Positions 1-5,466 of a stretch of DNA of 5,522 nt are shown piece after piece; within the stretch, counting starts at the first letter, position 1, and every line of letters starts with the position of its first letter. The notes under the pieces were generated by a model. The model saw only the letters and a list, made by a program, of their open reading frames with translations, was not told the origin of the DNA and searched no databases. The translations under genes were made by a program, and so were the position numbers. Origin of the DNA: an uncultured Roseburia sp. (GTDB lineage Bacteria; Bacillota; Clostridia; Lachnospirales; Lachnospiraceae); contig CAJLGN010000120.1 in assembly GCA_905206195.1 (NCBI GenBank), positions 1-5,522 of the forward strand, given 5' to 3'.

Positions 1-178
1 CAGCGAGTGTGGGAAGCCGGCCCCGGCGGCGACATGGATGTGCGCCTGCGGTCACGAGAATACTGGAAAGTTCTGCAGTGAGTGTGGCAAGCCGGCTCCG
101 GCGGCAGAGTGGATTTGTGGATGCGGAACGACGAACAGCGGAAAGTTCTGTAGCAACTGCGGGAAAGCGAGGAGCTGA
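1..178 (+). CDS. C-terminal end of a zinc-ribbon protein, probably SPFH-domain (YdjI-like)
   Basis: Only the last 58 codons are in the window (frame beginning at base 2, stop TGA at 176-178). What is seen is a Cys-rich tail of CxxC pairs: SECGK, CACG, FCSECGK, CGCG and FCSNCGK, separated by Pro/Ala and Trp residues. This is the pattern of tandem double zinc ribbons, in which each pair of CxxC knuckles would hold one zinc. The enzymatic or membrane part of the protein lies upstream and is not visible. The assignment to an SPFH (stomatin/flotillin-like, 'virion core protein' YdjI) protein is inferred from context: in Clostridia and Bacillus, SPFH proteins with C-terminal zinc ribbons are encoded beside YdjG-like zinc-ribbon and YdjH-like TPM proteins, which are exactly the next two genes. 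The stop codon is 2 bases before the next ATG and the ribosome binding site of the next gene lies inside this one, so the genes are translationally close. It could be another zinc-ribbon protein; the zinc-ribbon tail itself is certain. Confidence 0.7.
   Translation, partial: SECGKPAPAATWMCACGHENTGKFCSECGKPAPAAEWICGCGTTNSGKFCSNCGKARS
2..175 (+). repeat. Tandem 75-bp coding repeat (25-residue zinc-knuckle unit)
   Basis: Bases 2-76 and 77-151 encode two near-identical 25-residue units, each starting SECGKPAPAA and ending GKFC. A third unit, starting SNCGK, is cut short by the stop codon at 176. The DNA is also close between units (for example AGTGTGGGAAGCCGG at 6-20 and AGTGTGGCAAGCCGG at 81-95), which suggests recent internal duplication. 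More units may lie upstream of the window. Confidence 0.8.
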
Positions 179-180
179 GG

Positions 181-1252
181 ATGGCGGTTGTCAGTTTTAA
201 ATGTCCGAATTGTGATGGAGAACTGATTTTTGACCCATCTACCCAGAATTATAAATGTGAATATTGTAATTCTCTTTTTTCTCAGGCTGAGCTGGATGCG
301 ATGAAACCAGCCAGCGCGGGGGAGCAGGCACAGGATTTTAATGTGGGTACAGAGGAGCAGGCTGAAGAAGACAACTGCCGAGGAAGCGGTCTGCTACACC
401 TGTCCCTCCTGCGGTGCGCAGATTGTGACGGACGCCACCACGGCGGCCACCTTCTGCTACTATTGCCATAATCCGGTCGTTCTTGAAGGCAGATTGGAGG
501 GAGATTTTCTGCCAGGTCAGATCATTCCGTTTTCCATTACGCGGGCTCAGGCAGAGCAGGGTTTTTTTGAATATGTGGGCAAAAAAAAGTTTGTCCCGAG
601 AGCGTTTTTTCATAGGAAGCAGATTGAGACGATGACCGGAGTTTATTTTCCCTACTGGCTTTACGATGTGGAGTTGGAGGGACAAGTGCAGGGGGAAGCC
701 CACAATATCCGCGTGTGGAGGATGGGGGACATCGAGTACACGGAGACGAAGCACTATGCAGTGGAGCGCGGTGGCGGGGTGTCGCTTTGTAATCTCACGG
801 AAAACGCGCTTCAGAAGGCCAATCGCAAGTTGGCAATCGGAGTCATGCCCTATGAGTTTCACGAGGCGAAGAATTTCAGCATTGGATATCTGTCCGGCTT
901 TCTGGCGGAGCGCAGGGATATTGAGCGGGAGGCCGTGCAAGACAAGATGCAGGGCGAGATGCGCGAGAGCGCGGAGAAGCTGTTGCGCGAGACGATAAGC
1001 GGCTATGATTTTGTCTCTGTGAGGAACACACATTTTGTGCCAAAGAATGAGAGGTGGGCGTACGTCCTGCTGCCGGTCTGGACACTTACATACAAGGGCA
1101 GAGACGGGAAGATTTACTATTATTCCATGAATGGTCAGACGGGAAAAGTGTGCGGAGAACTGCCGGTGGATCACAAGAAACTGGCGCTGGCAAGTCTTGG
1201 CGTGGCGCTTGGTGTGTTGGTCATCGGATTGATCGGAGGGTTTTTCTTATGA
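181..1252 (+). pseudogene. YdjG-like TFIIB-type double zinc-ribbon membrane protein, apparent frameshift
   Basis: The gene is read in two frames. Codons 1-63 run from ATG 181 (AGGAG at 170-174, spacer 6). The sense then continues one base further on, from about 371 to TGA 1250-1252. Skipping one base near 370 gives a 356-residue protein, close to the size I recall for B. subtilis YdjG. Visible parts are a first zinc ribbon (C8/C11 and C26/C29), an acidic Ala/Glu linker (about 40-70), a second zinc ribbon (C74/C77 and C92/C95), a long soluble region with many aromatic residues (about 105-330), and a single hydrophobic segment at the C-terminus (about 333-356) that should anchor it in the membrane. 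Read without the shift, the first frame stops at 469-471 after 96 residues and loses the second ribbon. An ATG at 341 could open the second frame, but it has no good ribosome binding site and its first ten residues look like out-of-frame sequence. In B. subtilis YdjG works with YdjH, YdjI and PspA at the stressed membrane. The break may be real or a sequencing error. Confidence 0.8.
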
Positions 1253-2109
1253 GAAAAGGCTTAGGGCAGAGACTCCGCGGGAGGATGAACTGTGTGGGAG
1301 CCGCAGTGCTTGTATGTGCGATATTGCTTTTTGGAGGATTGGTCCCGGTGGAGCGTGTCCGGGCAGCGGGCGGGCAGGAGAGGAATGTCTACGATGGGGC
1401 TGCGATCTTTACGGAGAGCGAGGCAGGCGCTTTGGAGGAGCGCATCGCAGCATTTGAGGAGGTGTCCGGGTGGAATGTTTACGCGGTTACCACCTTGGAT
1501 GCCATGGGGAAGACAGCGAGGGATTACGCCGACGATTTTTTTGATGAACATTCCCCTGAGCAGGAGGACGGTGTTGCGCTGTTGATTGATATGGACAACC
1601 GTGAGATCACGATTTCCACCTCGGGCATCGCGATCCGATATCTGACGGACGCGCGGATTGATAGTATCCTCGATGCGGCGTATGTGGACGTTGCCAATGG
1701 CAATTATGGCGCTTGCATGATGACGTTGTTAAGCGGTGTGGAGCAGTACTACGAAGTTGGAATTTTAGGTGGTCAGTACAATTATGACACACAGACTGGC
1801 AGGAGATCTGTGTACCGGTCGATTGAACCGTTTGAGATGTGGATTGCGGCAGGGATTTCGATCGCCTGTGGAGTGATTTTTTATCTGTTTGTGGTGGGCA
1901 AGTACAGACTCCGCTTCGGAGCGTATCAATACGAGTACCGGGAGAACAGCAGAGTTGATCTGAGGGTGAAGGAGGACCGGTTTGTGAACCAGACTCTCGC
2001 GCAGAGGAGGATTCCAAAGCAGACAGGAAACGGCGGAGGAAGCGGACGGAGCAGTACGCACAGCAGTAGCAGCGGGCATTCCCACGGCGGAGGAAGCCGA
2101 AAATTCTAG
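1249..2109 (+). CDS. TPM-domain membrane protein (YdjH-like)
   Basis: This is a 286-residue protein starting at ATG 1249, which overlaps the previous stop (ATGA) and has GGAGGG at 1235-1240 with an 8-base spacer. The frame is open further upstream, but that part lies inside the previous gene. Features in order: an N-terminal signal sequence (basic residues 2-12, hydrophobic 15-31, likely cleavage near VRA at 37-39); a TPM domain (TLP18.3/Psb32/MOLO-1 family, about 47-168) beginning with NVYDGAAIFTESE and containing DGVALLIDMDNREITIS and the helix after YLTD; one transmembrane segment (about 197-216); a basic cytoplasmic stretch; and a low-complexity tail (about 259-286) rich in Gly, Ser and His. 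The domain faces the outside of the cell if the signal is cleaved. The layout matches B. subtilis YdjH, encoded with YdjG and YdjI in the PspA-linked envelope-stress operon. The molecular role of bacterial TPM domains of this type is not settled. It is the last gene of its operon. Confidence 0.88.
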   Translation: MRKGLGQRLRGRMNCVGAAVLVCAILLFGGLVPVERVRAAGGQERNVYDGAAIFTESEAGALEERIAAFEEVSGWNVYAVTTLDAMGKTARDYADDFFDEHSPEQEDGVALLIDMDNREITISTSGIAIRYLTDARIDSILDAAYVDVANGNYGACMMTLLSGVEQYYEVGILGGQYNYDTQTGRRSVYRSIEPFEMWIAAGISIACGVIFYLFVVGKYRLRFGAYQYEYRENSRVDLRVKEDRFVNQTLAQRRIPKQTGNGGGSGRSSTHSSSSGHSHGGGSRKF

Positions 2110-2153
2110 GAGCGGACCAGAATATACAAAAATTTCATCAGAAGGATTGCGAA

Positions 2154-2179
2154 AAAGAGGTTGCCTTGGCAACCTCTTT
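2154..2179 (+). terminator. Rho-independent terminator, probably bidirectional
   Basis: A perfect 12-bp inverted repeat, AAAGAGGTTGCC (2154-2165) and GGCAACCTCTTT (2168-2179), has only two bases between the arms, so the real loop is about four bases. On the + strand it is followed by the U-poor stretch GTGTT. On the - strand it ends in five Ts, so it would terminate at least as well in that direction. It lies 45 bases after the TPM gene and closes the ydjGHI-like operon. There is no - strand gene in the window for it to serve. Confidence 0.82.
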
Positions 2180-2189
2180 GTGTTATCAT
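2161..2189 (+). promoter_or_regulatory. Candidate sigma-70-type promoter for the ACT-hom-apgM genes
   Basis: TTGCCT at 2161-2166 (4 of 6 matches to TTGACA) is 17 bases upstream of TATCAT at 2184-2189 (5 of 6 to TATAAT). Transcription would start near 2196 and leave a leader of about 70 bases before the ACT gene. The -35 box lies inside the terminator hairpin, which is compact but not unheard of. This is a match by eye only, and a chance match cannot be excluded. Confidence 0.3.
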
Positions 2190-2263
2190 CTTCCACATGA
2201 GGACAAGTGTAAGTCTCAGAAAAACACATTCTCGCAGGAATGACATACAATTCAGGTAAGAGT

Positions 2264-2731
2264 ATGAGAAAGAGGAAGCAGAGGGACATGAAGGAGAACG
2301 GTCAGTATTTTGTCTTAAAGGAGAAGGCGGTGCCCGATGTACTGCTCAGAGTAGTGGAAGCAAAAAGGCTGCTCGATTCGGGCAGAATCACATCTGTGCA
2401 GGAGGCGACAGAGCGCGTTGGGATTAGCAGAAGCTCTTTTTATAAGTATAAGGATGATATTTTTCCGTTTCACGAAACAGCGAAGGGAAGGACGATCACC
2501 ATGGTGATTCAGCTGGACGACGAGCCGGGCCTTCTGTCTGTGGTGTTGCGCACGGTGGCGGAATTTCACGCGAACATTTTGACAATTCATCAGAGTATTC
2601 CGATCAATGGAATCGCGTCACTGACGCTCTCGGTGGATATTCTCCCGCAGACGGGCGATGTGACGGAGATGGTGGCACATATTGAGGGGCAAAGCGGGAT
2701 TCACTATGTGAAGATTCTTGGCAGAGAGTAG
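2264..2731 (+). CDS. PheB/UPF0735-type ACT-domain regulatory protein
   Basis: A small protein of 155 residues from ATG 2264 (AGG at 2254-2256, spacer 7). An in-frame ATG at 2288 gives 147 residues starting MKENGQYF, which matches the family N-terminus and the length I recall for B. subtilis PheB, but its GAGGG is only 2 bases away. The true start is one of these two; the ATG at 2240 has no usable spacing. Residues 22-38 (VPDVLLRVVEAKRLLD) and 44-68 (ending GISRSSFYKYKDDIFPF) form a helical part resembling a helix-turn-helix. An ACT domain follows from about 77 to 153, with DDEPGLLS at 85-92, the region where ACT domains usually bind an amino acid, and IHQSIPINGIASLTLSV. The ligand cannot be read from sequence. 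It lies 57 bases before homoserine dehydrogenase with no terminator between, so a role in sensing or feedback for the threonine/homoserine branch is likely but inferred. In B. subtilis the homologue is found beside pheA and is often called a chorismate mutase-like protein, without good evidence for enzyme activity here. Confidence 0.88.
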   Translation: MRKRKQRDMKENGQYFVLKEKAVPDVLLRVVEAKRLLDSGRITSVQEATERVGISRSSFYKYKDDIFPFHETAKGRTITMVIQLDDEPGLLSVVLRTVAEFHANILTIHQSIPINGIASLTLSVDILPQTGDVTEMVAHIEGQSGIHYVKILGRE

Positions 2732-2778
2732 TCGGAGTGCAGGATTTGACGAAGGGACAGCAAGTGCACGGTTGATAT

Positions 2779-2783
2779 GGAGG
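2779..2783 (+). promoter_or_regulatory. Ribosome binding site that fixes the hom start
   Basis: GGAGG at 2779-2783 is 5 bases before ATG 2789. The alternative in-frame ATG at 2777 overlaps this site and has no Shine-Dalgarno sequence of its own at suitable distance. The family protein also begins right before the nucleotide-binding strand, which agrees with 2789. Confidence 0.75.
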
Positions 2784-2788
2784 AAGTT

Positions 2789-3991
2789 ATGGTAGAAATA
2801 GCAGTGATGGGATACGGGACAATCGGTTCCGGTGTAGTCGAAGTGTTGGATATCAACAGGAATAGCATCGCAAAGCGCGCCGGGGAGGAGATTCGGATCA
2901 AGTATATTTTGGATCTGAGAGATTTTCCGGGAGACCCGATGGCGGATCGGGTGGTTCATGATTATAAGGTTATCGCGGACGACCCAGAAGTGCGGATTGT
3001 CGTGGAGACGATGGGCGGCGTGGAGCCGGCGTACACCTTTGTGAAGGCGATGCTCGCTGCGGGAAAGCATGTGACGACGTCCAATAAAGCGCTGGTCGCG
3101 GCGAAGGGCGCTGAGCTGATCGCGCTCGCGCGGGAGAAGAATGTGAACTTTATGTTCGAGGCGAGCGTGGGGGGAGGCATTCCGATTATCCGCCCTCTAA
3201 ACTCTTGTCTGACGGCGGATGAGATGGAGGAGATCACCGGAATCATAAACGGAACCACGAATTATATGTTGACGAAAATGACGGAGGAAGGTCTGGAATT
3301 TGCGGATGTGTTAAGGGATGCGCAGGAGAAGGGCTATGCGGAAAAGGATCCGACGGCGGATGTGGAGGGCTATGATGCGTGCCGCAAGATCGCGATTCTC
3401 ACCTCACTTGCGTGCGGGCAGCAGGTGGATTTTGAGGATATCCACACGGAGGGAATCTCTAAGATCACAGCGGTCGATATCCGGTATGCGAAGGCGATGG
3501 GGCGGGTGATTAAGCTTCTGGCGTCCAGCAAAAAGGTGGATGGTGGATATGTGGCGATGGTGGCGCCGTTTTTGCTCTCTGAGAAACATCCGCTCTACGG
3601 CGTGAACGATGTGTTCAATGCAATTTTTGTCCACGGCAATATGCTGGGCGACGCGATGTTCTACGGCAGTGGTGCCGGGAAGCTCCCGACGGCGAGCGCG
3701 GTGGCGGCGGACATCGTGGAGATGGCAAAGCACCTGCACGTGAATATTGCCGTGGAGTGGAGCTCGAAGAAGCTTGCACTTGTGGATTACAAATGCGTGG
3801 AGAGCCGCTATTTTGTGCGGACGGCCGCGGAGAAGGAAGCGGTGGAGAAGGTCTTTTCCGACGTGGAATATGTGACTGCGGAGGACATCTCCGGGGAGAT
3901 CGGATTTCTGACGGGGCTCATGACCGAGGCGGCGTATGAGGAAAAAGCGGCTGAGCTTGGCGCTATACTTCAGATGATCCGCGTGGCGTAA
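2789..3991 (+). CDS. hom: Homoserine dehydrogenase
   Basis: A 400-residue cytoplasmic enzyme that reduces L-aspartate 4-semialdehyde to L-homoserine with NAD(P)H, the branch point to threonine and methionine. Visible parts are the Rossmann fold with GYGTIGSG (8-15), a conserved TSNKALVA segment (97-104; K100 is in the position of the active-site lysine), the FEASVGGGIPIIRPLN substrate region (123-138), and NGTTNYML (154-161). The complete homoserine dehydrogenase signature is present as AQEKGYAEKDP...DVEGYDACRK (178-200), with E185, D196 and K200 matching known catalytic positions. GSGAGKLPTASAVAAD (293-308) is also typical. The C-terminal part (about 336-400) contains SRYFVR and GEIGFLTG and resembles a short ACT-like regulatory domain; the protein is somewhat shorter than the 430-residue forms with a full ACT domain. 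It follows the ACT protein gene by 57 bases and precedes the ApgM-like gene by 89 bases with no terminator in either gap, so the three are probably co-transcribed. No aspartokinase domain is fused. Confidence 0.97.
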   Translation: MVEIAVMGYGTIGSGVVEVLDINRNSIAKRAGEEIRIKYILDLRDFPGDPMADRVVHDYKVIADDPEVRIVVETMGGVEPAYTFVKAMLAAGKHVTTSNKALVAAKGAELIALAREKNVNFMFEASVGGGIPIIRPLNSCLTADEMEEITGIINGTTNYMLTKMTEEGLEFADVLRDAQEKGYAEKDPTADVEGYDACRKIAILTSLACGQQVDFEDIHTEGISKITAVDIRYAKAMGRVIKLLASSKKVDGGYVAMVAPFLLSEKHPLYGVNDVFNAIFVHGNMLGDAMFYGSGAGKLPTASAVAADIVEMAKHLHVNIAVEWSSKKLALVDYKCVESRYFVRTAAEKEAVEKVFSDVEYVTAEDISGEIGFLTGLMTEAAYEEKAAELGAILQMIRVA

Positions 3992-4080
3992 GGTGGATGC
4001 ATTGTGCGGTGCGGGAGTGGGAGATATCCATGTGTCAAGAAGTGATGGAGACGGTGGACAACAGCGGAGGTTGTAGTGAT

Positions 4081-5283
4081 ATGAAATATGTAGTGATATT
4101 GGGGGATGGGATGGCGGATTGCCCGCTTGAGAGTCTGGGGAACAAGACACCGCTGGAATATGCGAATACGCCCCAGATGGATGCGCTGGCAGCCAAAGGG
4201 GAGATCGGCATGGTGCACACGATACCGGACGGCATGAAGCCGGGGAGTGACACGGCGAATCTCTCGGTGCTGGGATATGACCCCAGGGAGTTTTATTCGG
4301 GGCGGTCTCCGCTTGAGGCATTGTCCATCGGAGTTCCGATGAAGGAGACGGATATTGCGCTGCGATGCAATATTGTGACACTGTCCGAGGGTGAGAAAAG
4401 ATATGAGGAGCGCACGATCGTCGATCACAGTTCGGGAGAGATAAGTACGGAGGAGTGCGCGATTTTGCTCGACGCAGTAAAAAAAGAGCTGGAGAACAGC
4501 CAATTTCAATTTTATGTGGGAACCAGCTACCGCCACTGCCTGATCTGGGCGCAGGGTGAGGTTGTGGATCTGGTGGCGCCCCACGACATTTTGGGGCAGA
4601 AGATCGGGGATAAGCTCCCTCAAAATGAGGCGCTTTGTGCCATGATGAAGAAGAGCTATGATATTTTGGTGAATCATCCGATCAATGAAGCGCGCAGGAA
4701 AAATGGACAGAACCCTGCAAATTCCTGCTGGTTTTGGGGGGCTGGAACGAAGCCGATATTGACCTCGTTTGAGGAGCGCACGCACAAGCGGGGCGCGATG
4801 ATCTCCGCTGTGGATTTGCTCAAAGGAATCGCAGTGGGGACCGGCATGAAGGTCGTGACCGTGGACGGCGCGAATGGCGGACTTGACACGAACTATGAGG
4901 GGAAAGCGCAGGCCGCGGTGGACGTCCTGACGAAGGAGGGATACGATTTTGTCTATGTGCATGTCGAGGCGCCGGATGAGATGGGACATCAGGGAAGCGC
5001 TATGAAAAAGGTCACGGCGATCGAGCGGCTTGATGAGCGGGTGATCGCCCCGATTATCGCAGGGCTTGTTGCGGCGGGGGAGGATTTCCGCATGGCGGTT
5101 TTGCCGGATCACCCGACACCGGTCGCGCTCCGCACGCACACGGCGGACGATGTGCCCTATCTGCTCTACGACAGCACGAGGCAGCGAAAGTCAAATCAGC
5201 GCTACCATGAGCGTGGGGCGAAAGCTGCGGGGAATGTGTTCTCGGAGGGGCATAAGTTTATGGAATATTTGTTTGATATGTGA
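4081..5283 (+). CDS. apgM: ApgM-family phosphoglycerate mutase-like protein, proposed homoserine kinase
   Basis: A 400-residue member of the alkaline phosphatase superfamily, of the archaeal-type cofactor-independent phosphoglycerate mutase (ApgM) group. Visible motifs are VVILGDGMAD (4-13; D9 is a metal ligand), GMKPGSDTANLSVLGYDP (51-68; S56/D57/T58 in the region of the covalently modified serine), NPANSCWFWGAGTKP (211-225), VHVEAPDEMGHQG (293-305; D299 and H303 metal ligands) and LPDHPTPVALRTH (341-353; D343, H344 and H353). The family nominally interconverts 2- and 3-phosphoglycerate. A bacterial subgroup (TIGRFAM 'proposed homoserine kinase', TIGR02535) is found beside threonine genes in genomes that lack the usual GHMP kinase ThrB. 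The position directly after hom supports that role here, as inference. ATG 4081 is chosen because the family starts directly at MKYVVILGDGM and GGAGG lies at 4066-4070, although the 10-base spacer is long. The open frame reaches back to ATG 3997, but those 28 residues are not family-like. No threonine synthase gene is in the window. Confidence 0.9.
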   Translation: MKYVVILGDGMADCPLESLGNKTPLEYANTPQMDALAAKGEIGMVHTIPDGMKPGSDTANLSVLGYDPREFYSGRSPLEALSIGVPMKETDIALRCNIVTLSEGEKRYEERTIVDHSSGEISTEECAILLDAVKKELENSQFQFYVGTSYRHCLIWAQGEVVDLVAPHDILGQKIGDKLPQNEALCAMMKKSYDILVNHPINEARRKNGQNPANSCWFWGAGTKPILTSFEERTHKRGAMISAVDLLKGIAVGTGMKVVTVDGANGGLDTNYEGKAQAAVDVLTKEGYDFVYVHVEAPDEMGHQGSAMKKVTAIERLDERVIAPIIAGLVAAGEDFRMAVLPDHPTPVALRTHTADDVPYLLYDSTRQRKSNQRYHERGAKAAGNVFSEGHKFMEYLFDM

Positions 5284-5347
5284 GCGGGTGCTTTTTCGCA
5301 GGAGTCACGGGGGGATTTGCGGGTGCGGCCTTGCGGTGCAGGTGGAC

Positions 5348-5445
5348 TGCAGTTGGCTCCGGTCGGTGTCAAGGACATACAACGGGGTACTGGCAAGCCC
5401 GCAAGTCACCAACCAGCGCCGCTGGAATAAGATATAACAGCTGCA
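5348..5445 (+). other. Possible structured 5' leader of the MntP/YtaF-family gene, class unknown
   Basis: The 183-base gap 5284-5466 holds no gene but has dense complementarity. TGCAGTTG (5348-5355) can pair with CAGCTGCA (5438-5445), with one G-U, to close a domain. Inside it GGCTCCGGTCGGTG (5355-5368) pairs imperfectly (11 of 14) with CACCAACCAGCGCC (5407-5420), and CGGG (5383-5386) pairs with CCCG (5398-5401). Two competing hairpins exist: TGCAG/CTGCA (5337-5341 and 5347-5351) and CCAGC/GCTGG (5413-5417 and 5421-5425). A further small hairpin, GTGTC/GACAT (5366-5370 and 5374-5378), overlaps the long stem. This mutually exclusive pairing directly before a ribosome binding site is what a cis-regulatory RNA looks like. 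I do not see the conserved core of the yybP-ykoY manganese riboswitch that often precedes mntP-type genes. Pairing was found by eye, in a GC-rich stretch where chance pairing is common. Confidence 0.3.
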
Positions 5446-5453
5446 TACATTTT

Positions 5454-5462
5454 AGAGGTGGG
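5454..5462 (+). promoter_or_regulatory. Ribosome binding site that selects the GTG start at 5467
   Basis: AGAGGTGGG at 5454-5462 places AGAGG 8 bases before GTG 5467. An ATG at 5465 overlaps this GTG (ATGTG) but its frame stops after six codons, so GTG is the only productive start. Confidence 0.7.
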
Positions 5463-5466
5463 AAAT

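Noticed and set aside
338..1174. 278-residue open frame on the - strand
   Set aside because: It is antisense to the YdjG-like gene, which has clear zinc ribbons, codon sense and a membrane segment. The reverse product is rich in Arg, His and Leu with no recognisable domain, as expected for a mirror of a GC-rich gene.
1054..1248. Upstream extension of the TPM protein frame
   Set aside because: It lies inside the YdjG-like gene and would bury the clear signal sequence that begins at ATG 1249, which has its own GGAGGG site.
2246..2251. TACAAT as a -10 box just before the ACT gene
   Set aside because: There is no recognisable -35 box 16-18 bases upstream, and a start there would leave almost no leader for ATG 2264.
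2197..2259. Possible 20-codon leader peptide upstream of the ACT gene (threonine attenuator)
   Set aside because: It has only two Thr codons, not clustered, no ribosome binding site, and no terminator/antiterminator pair after it.
3997..4080. N-terminal extension of the ApgM-like protein from ATG 3997
   Set aside because: The extra 28 residues (starting MHCAVREWEI) do not resemble the family, which starts directly at the first strand VVILGDGM. The GGAGG at 4066-4070 points to ATG 4081.
3404..4381. 325-residue open frame on the - strand
   Set aside because: It runs across the end of hom, the intergenic gap and the start of the ApgM-like gene. Its composition (Pro, His, Arg, Ser) is that of an antisense shadow and it has no ribosome binding site I can support.
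3970..5139. 389-residue open frame on the - strand
   Set aside because: It is antisense to the ApgM-like gene, whose metal-binding motifs are all intact on the + strand. It shows no domain, signal or plausible start.
5284..5466. yybP-ykoY manganese riboswitch, T-box, cobalamin, SAM or c-di-GMP riboswitch, or a tRNA
   Set aside because: I compared the leader by eye with the conserved cores I remember and found none of them (for example no GGGGAGTAG, no T-box AGGGTGGNACCGCG, no tRNA GGTTCGAATC arm) on the + strand, and no tRNA on the - strand. A covariance search would settle this.
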